59,649 bases of DNA from an uncultured Flammeovirgaceae bacterium (lineage in GTDB: Bacteria > Bacteroidota > Bacteroidia > Cytophagales > Cyclobacteriaceae): positions 1-59,649 of the forward strand of contig CALBPF010000225.1 in the NCBI GenBank assembly GCA_937899105.1, given 5' to 3'. Below are positions 46,846 to 55,384 of the stretch, one piece after another. The position numbers were made by a program, and so were the translations under genes. How positions within the stretch are numbered: the first letter of the stretch is position 1; the number at the start of each line of letters is the position of its first letter. Below the pieces are notes generated by a model that was given only the letters and a program-made list of their open reading frames with translations, searched no databases and had not been told where the DNA came from.

Positions 46846-47424
46846 TTACAAATATTCAGACAGCTCATTTCTTAAGTGCTTAAGAGCCCTGCCCATTTGT
46901 GTTTCTACTGTCTTAATAGAAATCCCCAGTATGGCTGCTATTTCCTTATACTTCAAGCCATTGTCCCGGCTCATTTTAAATATTCTACGTCTATCGTTTG
47001 GTAAAGCTTCAATCGCATTTTCGATACGTTTCTTTAATTCCTCGCCTACAGTGTACTGGTGTGGAGTTGCTGTTTTAGCATCAAAATCCAATAGTACATC
47101 ATCATCACAGCGCTCTACTCTATTTTCACTTCTCAAATGGTCAAGACACTTATTTCTTACGGAAGTATACAAATACGATTGAAGTGAACTATTCATTCTA
47201 ATCTCAGAGCGTCTTTTCCAGATCTTATAAAAAACTTCACTAACCATATCATCGGCCTGCTGTGTAGACCTCATATACCTGAAGGCATGGCTAATAAGCA
47301 TACTATAAAATCTCTTGTACAGTTTTTCGAATGTAGGATAGCTATCCTTCGTTTGAACCAATTCAAAAAGATCCTCATTGCTGTACTCCTCTAGTGATAG
47401 CTCTTTTGTCAGTATTTTTTCCAC
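46846..47424 (-). CDS. ECF (FecI-like) RNA polymerase sigma factor
   Basis: Sigma region 2 (QADDMVSEVFYKIWKRR, YLYTSVRNKCLDHLR) and region 4 (LKYKEIAAILGISIKTVETQMGRAL) are intact. GTG at 47424 gives about 192 aa, the usual size; the longer frame from 47520 would add 32 residues of improbable sequence. Same family as the sigma at 16184 and also without an anti-sigma partner. Transcribed divergently from the LacI gene. Confidence 0.85.
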   Translation of the reverse strand: MEKILTKELSLEEYSNEDLFELVQTKDSYPTFEKLYKRFYSMLISHAFRYMRSTQQADDMVSEVFYKIWKRRSEIRMNSSLQSYLYTSVRNKCLDHLRSENRVERCDDDVLLDFDAKTATPHQYTVGEELKKRIENAIEALPNDRRRIFKMSRDNGLKYKEIAAILGISIKTVETQMGRALKHLRNELSEYL

Positions 47425-47537
47425 CCTTATAGTTCTGTTTTTGTCTGTTTGATAACCTCGCCCGTTTACGATAGTAGAGAAAAAAAATATTTTTTCACAC
47501 CTATCTCTTTGAAATATCAAATTATTTTTTTAGGTAC

Positions 47538-47551
47538 CGTTCCCGGGAACG
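47538..47551. promoter_or_regulatory. Palindromic operator candidate CGTTCCCGGGAACG
   Basis: Perfect 14-bp palindrome with a central CG, as bound by LacI-family dimers, in the divergent spacer about 95 nt before the LacI start. A shorter palindrome AAACGTTT lies at 47575-47582. It may serve autoregulation of LacI or control of the sigma gene. Confidence 0.5.
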
Positions 47552-47645
47552 ATCCCAGAAAATCAAGCCTTCGAAAACGTTTGCAGAAGCTATGGTCATT
47601 GTTTTTTGATTTACCTTCCTTTAACTTCCACATAGTGTTAAGATT

Positions 47646-48671
47646 ATGAAGGGAAAAAGAATCACCATAAAGGATATTGCCCAACGGCTAAACCTGTCAA
47701 CTTCAACCGTTTCCAGAGCTTTAACCAGTCACTCGGATGTTAAGGCAGAAACGAGAAAACTCGTCACTTCTTTGGCAGAGGAATTAGATTATTATCCCGA
47801 TCCTCTGGCCGTTAACTTAAAGCAGAGAAAAACCAAGATTATAGGACTCATCTTGCCAAAAATTGTAAATCGTTTTTTTTCGAAGGCCTTAGCAGGCATT
47901 CAAGAAGTTGTTAATCGTGAAGGTTATAATATCATAATTTCTCAGTCTGATGAATCAATACACACCGAAAAGAAGAATGTGGAAGATATGCTAGCAAACC
48001 GCGTAGATGGTTTATTAGTATCTCTCTCCAAGGAAACGATGAGCGCTGAGCACTTCTTGAAAGTACTTAATACGGAAACACCCATTGTGTTCTTCGATCG
48101 GGTGAATGAAGAATTGGAGACTTCACGTGTTATCATCGATGACTACGAGGCTTCATATAAAGCCGTTGACCATTTGATAGAGCAAGGCTGTAAGCGTATA
48201 GCTCATGTTGCCGGGCCGCCGAATTTGATAAATTGTAAAAATCGCCTTGAGGGCTATAAAGATGCCATTAAAAATAATGGCATCTTTCTCGATAAAAAGC
48301 TGATCGTATTTTCGTCTTATGAACGTGATGACGTAGAGGTCCACACTAAATATTTTCTATCCCTCAAACATCCTCCTGATGGTATATTCGCTATAAACGA
48401 TGCTTCTGCCATTCAAATGATACACCATATCAAAAAAGCAGGGTTTAGTATACCGGGCGATATAGCAATCATTGGCTTCAATAATGAGGCTAACGGAGAG
48501 TTTATTGACCCACCTCTTTCTACAGTGGATAGCCCCGCCTTACAGCTTGGGAAATCTGCGGCAAGATTACTTTTCGATCATATCGATAATGAGGAGCGTC
48601 CAGCTACATGTGAAATAATTAAAAGTAGGTTAGTAATTCGTGAGTCCTCGCTTAGATCCAATAAAAAATGA
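47646..48671 (+). CDS. LacI-family transcriptional regulator
   Basis: N-terminal HTH (TIKDIAQRLNLSTSTVSRAL, about 7-26) with the hinge helix (YYPDPLAVNLKQRKT), then a periplasmic-binding-protein-like effector domain (about 62-335) with IIGLILPKIVNRFFSKALAGI, RVDGLLVSLS and IAIIGFNNEANGEFIDPPLSTVD. 341 aa, full length. It lies immediately upstream of the uronate operon on the same strand and is its most likely regulator; the effector would be a uronate or pathway intermediate. Confidence 0.93.
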   Translation: MKGKRITIKDIAQRLNLSTSTVSRALTSHSDVKAETRKLVTSLAEELDYYPDPLAVNLKQRKTKIIGLILPKIVNRFFSKALAGIQEVVNREGYNIIISQSDESIHTEKKNVEDMLANRVDGLLVSLSKETMSAEHFLKVLNTETPIVFFDRVNEELETSRVIIDDYEASYKAVDHLIEQGCKRIAHVAGPPNLINCKNRLEGYKDAIKNNGIFLDKKLIVFSSYERDDVEVHTKYFLSLKHPPDGIFAINDASAIQMIHHIKKAGFSIPGDIAIIGFNNEANGEFIDPPLSTVDSPALQLGKSAARLLFDHIDNEERPATCEIIKSRLVIRESSLRSNKK

Positions 48672-48727
48672 TGTAAGAAACAAAAACTCTACAGGATTGA
48701 TGCCGTCAAATGGGTACTCACTAGTGA

Positions 48728-48820
48728 TTAGCGAACCTGCAATTATTTGATATTAATATTCCATGATTTAATATCGATGATTTCAAAAAAATAACTAGCA
48801 CACCCGTAAGGGTTCGCTAA
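48728..48820. promoter_or_regulatory. Separated inverted repeat upstream of the uronate operon
   Basis: TTAGCGAACC at 48728-48737 and its exact complement GGTTCGCTAA at 48811-48820, 73 nt apart, lie in the 183-nt spacer before the first uronate gene. Two half-sites in mirrored order would suit looping by a regulator or two operators flanking the promoter. Distinct from the palindrome at 47538. Confidence 0.45.
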
Positions 48821-48854
48821 CTCCTAAGCGTCCTTAGATTTAGAAAATAACAGT

Positions 48855-49673
48855 ATGTATACTTCACTTTTTAATCTGCAAGGCAAAGTAGCCGCAATAT
48901 CAGGAGGAACCGGGAGCCTGGGCTCAGCAATGGCTGAAGCCCTGGCCAAAGAAGGTGTGAAGGTTGCCCTACTTGACAGGAATCCGGATAAGTCTACTAC
49001 GTTATTAGAAAACGCCAAAAATAACGGCTGGACTATTAAATCTTACAAAGCCGATGTATTGGATGAAGGTATAATGAATGCGGTTCATAAGCTGGTTGTT
49101 TCAGACTTCGACAAAGTAGATATTCTAATTAATGCTGCCGGAGGGAATATGCCGGGCTCTACTATCGGACCCGATCAGGATATTCTTGCGTTGTCAATTG
49201 CTGAAACCAAAAAGGTCCTTGAGCTAAATTATCTGGGTACAGTTATTCCATGTCAGGTATTTCTTAAATCAATGATTGAAAACAAAAAAGGGTGCATCAT
49301 TAATATTTCTTCAATGTCCGCACAGCAACCTTTAACAAGAGTCATGGGATATTCTTCGTCCAAAGCGGCAATTGATAACTATACCAAGTGGCTCGCAGTA
49401 GAATTAGCCGATAAATTTGGTGAGGGATTCCGGGTAAATGCCATTGCTCCTGGTTTTTTTCTAACCAATCAGAACAAGACCTTATTAACCAATGCAGATG
49501 CTTCCCTGACGGCGCGAGGAAACACGATCATTGACCATACGCCTTTCAAAAGGTTTGGCTCTCCTGAGGAGCTTATTGGTACTCTAATTTGGTTGTGTTC
49601 CGACGCCTCAAAGTTTGTAACTGGCACAGTCATACCCGTTGATGGGGGATTTAGCGCATTTAGTGGGGTTTAG
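48855..49673 (+). CDS. SDR-family D-mannonate oxidoreductase (fructuronate reductase)
   Basis: Short-chain dehydrogenase. Cofactor motif GGTGSLG (17-23), NAAGG (93-97), catalytic Ser152/153, Tyr166 and Lys170 (YSSSK), and DGGFSAF at the C-terminal end. 272 aa. SDR enzymes beside uxuA interconvert D-fructuronate and D-mannonate (the UxuB step by a non-homologous enzyme). First gene of the uronate operon, 3 nt before uxuA. The reaction is inferred from position. Confidence 0.85.
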   Translation: MYTSLFNLQGKVAAISGGTGSLGSAMAEALAKEGVKVALLDRNPDKSTTLLENAKNNGWTIKSYKADVLDEGIMNAVHKLVVSDFDKVDILINAAGGNMPGSTIGPDQDILALSIAETKKVLELNYLGTVIPCQVFLKSMIENKKGCIINISSMSAQQPLTRVMGYSSSKAAIDNYTKWLAVELADKFGEGFRVNAIAPGFFLTNQNKTLLTNADASLTARGNTIIDHTPFKRFGSPEELIGTLIWLCSDASKFVTGTVIPVDGGFSAFSGV

Positions 49674-49676
49674 ATT

Positions 49677-50864
49677 ATGAGTTTTATCCAAACTATGCGT
49701 TGGTACGGACCGGATGATCCCGTAAAACTTTCAGACATCCGTCAGGCAGGCGCTACAGGTATCGTAACCGCACTGCATCATATCCCTAACGGAGAAGTGT
49801 GGCCTCGTTCTGAAATAAAAAAAAGAATTCAAGAACTAGAAGAGGCGGGTCTTACTTGGAATGTTGTGGAAAGTGTACCAGTCCATGAAGATATAAAAAC
49901 CCGCAAAGGTAAGTTCGATCAATACATTCAGAATTATAAGCAAACTATTAGTAACCTGGGTGAGGAAGGTATCTCAGTGGTGTGCTATAATTTTATGCCG
50001 GTATTGGATTGGACACGAACGGATCTTGCGTATGAACTACCAAACGGATCCAAAGCCTTGAGATATGACCATGCGGCAATGACGGCTTTTGACCTTTTTA
50101 TATTAGAAAGAAAAACCCCCGGCTATTCAAAGATTGAAATACAAAAGGCGAAAGAGAAGTTAGAGGAGCTGAGTCATGAAGAAAAGCAAGAACTGATCAA
50201 TAATATCATTGCCGGATTACCTGGTAGCGAGGAATCTTATTCTGTTGTTGACTTTCAAAAGAAACTAGCCGAGTATGATAATATTGATGTAAATAAGCTG
50301 AAGGCTAATTTGGTTCAGTTTCTAAAAGAAATTATCCCGGAAGCTGAAACCGCCGCGGTTAAAATGGCCATACATCCGGACGACCCGCCTTTTCCGTTAT
50401 TTGGGCTGCCGAGGGTGGTAAGTACTGCGGATGATATAAAGTTCCTATTTCAACAAGTTAACTCAGCGTCAAATGGACTTACTTTTTGCACAGGTTCATT
50501 GGGTGTACGACCAGATAATGATCTGTCGAATATGGCAAAAGAGTTTGGTGAACGGATTCATTTTGTTCATCTCAGAAGTACCCTTAGAGATAAAGAGGGC
50601 AATTTCTATGAGGCAGATCATCTTAAAGGCGATGTTGACATGTATAATGTGATATATGCTTTGCTTAAAGAAATGCAAAAGCGTAAAAGAGGCAATAAAC
50701 CGGGCATTCATATTCCTATGCGACCTGATCATGGCCACCAGATGCTGGATGACCTATGTAAAACATCCAACCCGGGCTACTCCGGCATAGGAAGACTCAA
50801 GGGTTTGGCGGAATTGCGTGGATTAGAGCTGGGAATTATCCGGGCAAACAATATGGACGTGTAG
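49677..50864 (+). CDS. uxuA: Mannonate dehydratase
   Basis: Converts D-mannonate to 2-keto-3-deoxy-D-gluconate. TIM-barrel family start [19 protein letters not shown] (7-25), [11 protein letters not shown], the conserved [14 protein letters not shown] and [12 protein letters not shown] segments, and a C-terminal IPMRPDHGH metal-binding motif are all present. 395 aa, full length. Sits between the SDR gene and uxaC with 2-3 nt gaps. Confidence 0.96.
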   Translation: MSFIQTMRWYGPDDPVKLSDIRQAGATGIVTALHHIPNGEVWPRSEIKKRIQELEEAGLTWNVVESVPVHEDIKTRKGKFDQYIQNYKQTISNLGEEGISVVCYNFMPVLDWTRTDLAYELPNGSKALRYDHAAMTAFDLFILERKTPGYSKIEIQKAKEKLEELSHEEKQELINNIIAGLPGSEESYSVVDFQKKLAEYDNIDVNKLKANLVQFLKEIIPEAETAAVKMAIHPDDPPFPLFGLPRVVSTADDIKFLFQQVNSASNGLTFCTGSLGVRPDNDLSNMAKEFGERIHFVHLRSTLRDKEGNFYEADHLKGDVDMYNVIYALLKEMQKRKRGNKPGIHIPMRPDHGHQMLDDLCKTSNPGYSGIGRLKGLAELRGLELGIIRANNMDV

Positions 50865-50866
50865 AG

Positions 50867-52285
50867 ATGAACACTAAGCAGGTAGACATAAAGGAATTCT
50901 TAGGATCTAATTTTCTTTTGGAAAACGAAATAGCCATTGAGCTTTATCATGGCTTTGCAAAGGAGATGCCTATCATTGACTATCACTGTCATCTTCCTCC
51001 CGAAGACTTGGCGCTGGATAGACATTTTAAATCGATTACTGAGATCTGGCTCGAAGGAGATCATTACAAGTGGCGGGCTATGCGAGCTAATGGTGTTTCG
51101 GAGAGATTCATTACCGGAAATGCATCTGATAAAGATAAGTTTATTCACTGGGCAACTACGGTTCCTTACACCCTACGCAATCCACTATACCATTGGACTC
51201 ACCTCGAATTGAGAAGATATTTCGATATTAATGAAATATTGAATGAACATTCGGCTGAACGTATTTTTGAAGATGCCAATTCACAACTGAATACCGCAGC
51301 ATTTACAGCACGCAATATTCTTCGAAAAATGAATGTAGAAGTAGTATGTACTACTGATGATCCTGCTCACTCCCTCCAGAGTCATATCCGGTTAAAGAGT
51401 GAATTTGAAGTTAAAGTACTACCAACATTTAGGCCTGATAAGGCATATGCAGTTGAGGACGTACCTGCTTACTTAAAATACATCGAACAGCTTTCTGAAG
51501 TGTCTGAAACTCCAATCGACTCATTAGACTCACTGCTTGAGGCGCTTTCCAAGCGCATAGATTTTTTTAAAGAACAGGGTTGTAAGCTAGCTGATCATGG
51601 CTTGGAGAGAATGTATTATGAAAAAACAACATATGCCGAAGCCCAAGGTATCTTTTTGAAGGTTATGGGTGGTAACGCACTTATAAACGAAGAATCAGAA
51701 AAATTCAAATATGTGGTACTATTGGAATTGTGCAAATTGTATAATAAACAAGGCTGGACACAACAATTTCATTTGGGAGCATTGAGAAATACTAACTCAC
51801 GAATGATGGATACATTAGGTCCCGATACAGGATTTGATTCCATTGGTGACTTTGGTCAGGCGGAATCACTAGCAGGCTTTCTGAATCAACTGGATAGCTC
51901 TAACGAGCTAGCTAAAACCATCATATACAATCTGAACCCAGGAGATAATGAGGTCATAGCCACCATGATCGGCAATTTCAATGATGGTTCGATTCCTGGC
52001 AAGGTTCAGTTTGGCTCAGGGTGGTGGTTTCTGGATCAAAAAAACGGAATGGAACGTCAGCTAAATGCACTCTCCAATATGGGCCTACTAAGTCGTTTCG
52101 TGGGTATGCTAACAGACTCACGTAGCTTCATGTCTTATCCACGCCACGAATATTTCAGGAGGATACTTTGCAATCTTATAGGAAGGGACGTGGTCAACGG
52201 TGAACTTCCATTGGATATGGAATTATTGAGTAAAACTGTGAAAAATATCTGTTATCATAACGCTAAAGAATACTTTCAATTTTAA
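50867..52285 (+). CDS. uxaC: Uronate (glucuronate/galacturonate) isomerase
   Basis: Isomerises D-glucuronate to D-fructuronate and D-galacturonate to D-tagaturonate; amidohydrolase-fold enzyme. Characteristic DYHCHLPPEDLALDR (about 37-51), the TTDDPAHSL segment (about 164-172), HLGALRNTNSRM, and a C-terminal SFMSYPRHEYFRRILCN are present. 472 aa. The common first enzyme for both uronates, feeding SDR/UxuA and UxaB/UxaA. Confidence 0.96.
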   Translation: MNTKQVDIKEFLGSNFLLENEIAIELYHGFAKEMPIIDYHCHLPPEDLALDRHFKSITEIWLEGDHYKWRAMRANGVSERFITGNASDKDKFIHWATTVPYTLRNPLYHWTHLELRRYFDINEILNEHSAERIFEDANSQLNTAAFTARNILRKMNVEVVCTTDDPAHSLQSHIRLKSEFEVKVLPTFRPDKAYAVEDVPAYLKYIEQLSEVSETPIDSLDSLLEALSKRIDFFKEQGCKLADHGLERMYYEKTTYAEAQGIFLKVMGGNALINEESEKFKYVVLLELCKLYNKQGWTQQFHLGALRNTNSRMMDTLGPDTGFDSIGDFGQAESLAGFLNQLDSSNELAKTIIYNLNPGDNEVIATMIGNFNDGSIPGKVQFGSGWWFLDQKNGMERQLNALSNMGLLSRFVGMLTDSRSFMSYPRHEYFRRILCNLIGRDVVNGELPLDMELLSKTVKNICYHNAKEYFQF

Positions 52286-52299
52286 CAGAAAACTAGAGA

Positions 52300-52413
52300 A
52301 TGAAAAAGGTAATTACTTTCGGAGAAATTTTGCTTCGCCTGGCATTTTTAGGGTTTTCACAATCCAGGTTTTTTGATGTGATGTACGGAGAGGATGAGTC
52401 CAAGGCGCCTTAG
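52300..52413 (+). pseudogene. kdgK: N-terminal remnant of 2-keto-3-deoxygluconate kinase
   Basis: ATG at 52300 reads MKKVITFGEILLRLA and continues to FFDVMYGED, matching the start of PfkB-family KDG kinases (TFGEIMLRL ... FDVVYGG). A TAG stops it after 37 codons and the TRAP gene begins 2 nt later, so about 90 percent of the kinase is gone. It sits exactly where an intact kdgK would be expected in a uronate operon. If translated, the short peptide may only couple translation to the next gene. Confidence 0.75.
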
Positions 52414-52415
52414 AG

Positions 52416-53417
52416 ATGATTAAAAAACCACCGAGGTCATTTATTCCTTTTTATATCCTGCTGATTCTTATGTGCTGTCAGCCTAAAGAGGAAATCACAG
52501 TACTACGCCTTGCCCATGGTTTAGATGTTACCCACCCTGTACATCAGGGTATGGTATTTATGGCAGAGGAGTTGGAAAAAGAATCAGGTGGTAAAATTAA
52601 GATGAAGATATATCCCAGTGGTCAGCTTGGCGCCGAAAGGGAATGCCTGGAGTTATTACAAATAGGCAGCCTGGATATCACAAAGGTTTCAGCTGCGGTA
52701 ATGGAAAACTTTGCTCCTAACTATCAAGTTCTGAGCCTTCCCTATATCTTCAGAGATAGAGAACACGGTTATACAGTTCTTGATGGGGAGGTAGGACAGC
52801 AACTACTGGAAGAAGGTGAAAAATACCGCCTTAAAGGCCTATGTTTTTATGACGCAGGCAGCCGTAGTTTCTACACCAAACAAAAACCGATCAATTCTCC
52901 TGTGGACCTAAGAGGTCTTAAGATCCGGGTTCAAAAAAGTAAAACGGCTGTAAATATGGTTGAGCAACTAGGAGGTTCACCCACTCCTATTTCCTGGGGC
53001 GAGCTATACACAGCTTTACAGCAAGGTGTTGTCGATGGCGCAGAAAATAACCCTCCCAGTTTTTACTTTTCCCGCCACTATGAAGTCTGTAAATACTATA
53101 CTATCAACGAACATACAGCAGTCCCTGATGTGCTGTTAATAGGAACTGCCACCTGGAACAGACTCAGCAATCAAGAACAAAAATGGTTGAAAAAAGCGGC
53201 CATGTCTTCTGCAAAATATCAACGACAACTATGGCAGGAATCTGAAAAAGAAAGCCTGGCTGAAGTGCAAAAAGCTGGCGTTGAAATCATTTACCCACCT
53301 AAAGAACCCTTTGCCGAGAAGGTGAAAGAAATGTATGAAGAATATCGTGAACAAAAAGAGTTAGCGAAACTAATAGAACGAATACAATCATCCCATACAA
53401 AAGAGGTAGCTCCATGA
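52416..53417 (+). CDS. TRAP transporter substrate-binding protein (DctP family), lipoprotein
   Basis: Periplasmic binding component for a sugar acid. Lipobox region ILMCC with Cys20 or Cys21; then VLRLAHGLDVTHPVHQG, SGQLGAERECLELLQIG, PYIFRDREHG, DLRGLKIRVQKSKT (Arg for carboxylate binding) and WGELYTALQQGVVDGAENNP, all typical of DctP. 333 aa. Overlaps the DctQ gene by 4 nt. Given the operon, the likely substrate is a uronate. Confidence 0.93.
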   Translation: MIKKPPRSFIPFYILLILMCCQPKEEITVLRLAHGLDVTHPVHQGMVFMAEELEKESGGKIKMKIYPSGQLGAERECLELLQIGSLDITKVSAAVMENFAPNYQVLSLPYIFRDREHGYTVLDGEVGQQLLEEGEKYRLKGLCFYDAGSRSFYTKQKPINSPVDLRGLKIRVQKSKTAVNMVEQLGGSPTPISWGELYTALQQGVVDGAENNPPSFYFSRHYEVCKYYTINEHTAVPDVLLIGTATWNRLSNQEQKWLKKAAMSSAKYQRQLWQESEKESLAEVQKAGVEIIYPPKEPFAEKVKEMYEEYREQKELAKLIERIQSSHTKEVAP

Positions 53418-53881
53418 GAAAAGCCCTAGATATCATACTTGAAAGAATTCTAATTATGCTTATGGTTCTTATGGTATTTGACGTGGTCTGGCAGGTCGCA
53501 TCCAGGTATTTAATTGGTATTCCCAGTACATTTACTGATGAACTTGCCGGTTTTCTATTGATTTGGTTAGGACTATTGGGTGCGGCCTATGCTTCTGGAA
53601 AAGGTCAACACCTTGCCATAGAGTTACTTCCGAATAAACTGAATAAAATTAGTCGCAAGAAGCTTGACATATTTATAAATATCACTATTATCTTATTTGC
53701 CCTTCCGGTAATGATAATCGGTGGAGCCAATCTGGTATTCCTCACCTTTCTATTAGAGCAGAAATCTGCCAGTTTAAGCATCCCTTTAGGATACATATAT
53801 ATCTGTGTACCCTTGAGCGGCCTGTTTATCACAACTTATTCAGGGTTTAATATTCATGCTAAACTGACCGAATTAAAGTAA
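53414..53881 (+). CDS. TRAP transporter small membrane subunit (DctQ)
   Basis: Four membrane helices in 155 aa with the DctQ-type FTDELAGFLLIWLGLLGAAYASGKGQHLAIEL segment. Partner of DctM, placed between DctP and DctM as usual. Confidence 0.92.
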   Translation: MRKALDIILERILIMLMVLMVFDVVWQVASRYLIGIPSTFTDELAGFLLIWLGLLGAAYASGKGQHLAIELLPNKLNKISRKKLDIFINITIILFALPVMIIGGANLVFLTFLLEQKSASLSIPLGYIYICVPLSGLFITTYSGFNIHAKLTELK

Positions 53882-53882
53882 G

Positions 53883-55181
53883 ATGGATTTCATTGAAGTA
53901 GGTATCTTGGTTTGCTCTTTCCTCTTCTTTTTGGCAGTAGGTGTACCCATTGCTTACAGCATAGGCTTGTCATCCTTATTTACCATGCTGGTAAGCATCT
54001 CTATTATGCCTTCACTTACCACCCTGGCTCAGCGGATGGCTACAGGGTTAGACAGTTTCGCCTTATTAGCCATACCCTTCTTTATATTGGCTGGTCAATT
54101 GATGAACAAGGGCGGCATTGCAGAAAGACTCATTGATTTCGCGAAAGTTCTTGTGGGTAGGCTTCCGGGTGGTTTAGCCTTTGTAAATATTTTAGCCTGT
54201 ATGCTTTTCGGCGCCATTTCAGGTTCGGCTGTGGCCGCTGCATCTGCCATTGGGGGCTTCATGGTCAACCGTATGGAAAAGGAAGGTTACTCCAGACCGT
54301 TTAGTGCAGCAGTAAATATTACCAGCGCCACTACTGGCTTAATTATTCCACCAAGTAATATCCTCATTATTTACTCATTGGCAAGCGGTGGTGTGAGCAT
54401 AGCTGCGCTGTTTGTTGCGGGATACTTACCTGGTCTGGTCGTTGGTTTGTCTTTGATGTTAGTAGCGGGGCTATGGGCTTATATAAAGAAATATCCGGTA
54501 GGCGAAAGATCCGGATTAAAAACGGCCGTGGTCAAATTTCTAGATGCTATACCTAGTTTATTGTTACTGATTGTTGTGATCGGGGGCATCGTAGCTGGCA
54601 TATTTACCGCAACGGAGGCTTCTGCCATAGCGGTAGTATATACGTTGGTTTTATCTATGTTGATCTACAGACAAGTTAAGGTAGAAGATCTACCTACCAT
54701 CATACTAGATACCGTAAAAACTACCTCTATCGTAATGTTACTCATCGGCACTTCTATGGGTATGTCTTGGGTAATGTCTTTTGAAAATATCCCCCAAGAC
54801 GTGAGCGCCGCTTTGCTTAGTATTAGTGATAACAAAATAGTGATCTTGCTGATCATAAACCTGATACTCCTGTTTGTTGGTGTGTTCATGGATATGACCC
54901 CTGCGGTGCTGATTTTCACACCTATTTTCCTTCCAATAGTCACTAAAATGGGAATGGATCCTGTCCACTTTGGAGTAGTTATGGTATTGAATCTTTGCAT
55001 CGGTCTCTGTACCCCTCCTGTGGGTTCGGTACTTTTTGTGGGATGTGGTATCGCTAAAACCTCTATTGAAAAAGTAATTAAGCCACTGGTTCCTTTGTTT
55101 CTGGCCATGATTGCAGCTTTGTTAATTGTAACTTATTTCCCAGAAATAAGCCTTTGGCTACCGAAGGTTTTTGACCTGTAA
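53883..55181 (+). CDS. TRAP transporter large membrane subunit (DctM)
   Basis: About twelve hydrophobic segments in 432 aa, carrying the DctM signatures LLAIPFFILAGQLMNKGGIAERL and GAISGSAVAAASAIGGFM, GLIIPPSNILIIYS and the C-terminal GLCTPPVGSVLFVG. It is the ion-coupled channel subunit. 1 nt after DctQ. Confidence 0.95.
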   Translation: MDFIEVGILVCSFLFFLAVGVPIAYSIGLSSLFTMLVSISIMPSLTTLAQRMATGLDSFALLAIPFFILAGQLMNKGGIAERLIDFAKVLVGRLPGGLAFVNILACMLFGAISGSAVAAASAIGGFMVNRMEKEGYSRPFSAAVNITSATTGLIIPPSNILIIYSLASGGVSIAALFVAGYLPGLVVGLSLMLVAGLWAYIKKYPVGERSGLKTAVVKFLDAIPSLLLLIVVIGGIVAGIFTATEASAIAVVYTLVLSMLIYRQVKVEDLPTIILDTVKTTSIVMLLIGTSMGMSWVMSFENIPQDVSAALLSISDNKIVILLIINLILLFVGVFMDMTPAVLIFTPIFLPIVTKMGMDPVHFGVVMVLNLCIGLCTPPVGSVLFVGCGIAKTSIEKVIKPLVPLFLAMIAALLIVTYFPEISLWLPKVFDL

Positions 55182-55384
55182 AGTCAGGGTTTAACCATTA
55201 AAAGCAGTAACAATTGAAAAAAAGCGAAATATAGCAGGAATTGAAGAATTAGACTATTTTGGATGTGATGGCCGACCACGGCCTTGGAACCAGAACAACT
55301 TATTTATTATTATTATCCAGAAATTTGGACAAATCGGAATGAGAACATGGCCTTTATCGCGAAACACTTAAAAAACTTTAGGTA
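55182..55384. other. Spacer between the TRAP genes and uxaA
   Basis: A 203-nt spacer, larger than other gaps in the operon, without a convincing gene. A short GC-rich inverted repeat (ggccg / cggcc, 55270-55283) is present but no T-run follows. It may carry a second promoter for uxaA. Confidence 0.35.

Noticed and set aside
54665..55108. 147-residue minus-strand open frame opposite the DctM gene
   Set aside because: Antisense to a full-length TRAP subunit with all signatures; codon pattern is explained by the plus-strand gene.
55270..55283. Hairpin ggccg/cggcc as terminator between the TRAP genes and uxaA
   Set aside because: Only a 5-bp stem and no following T-run.
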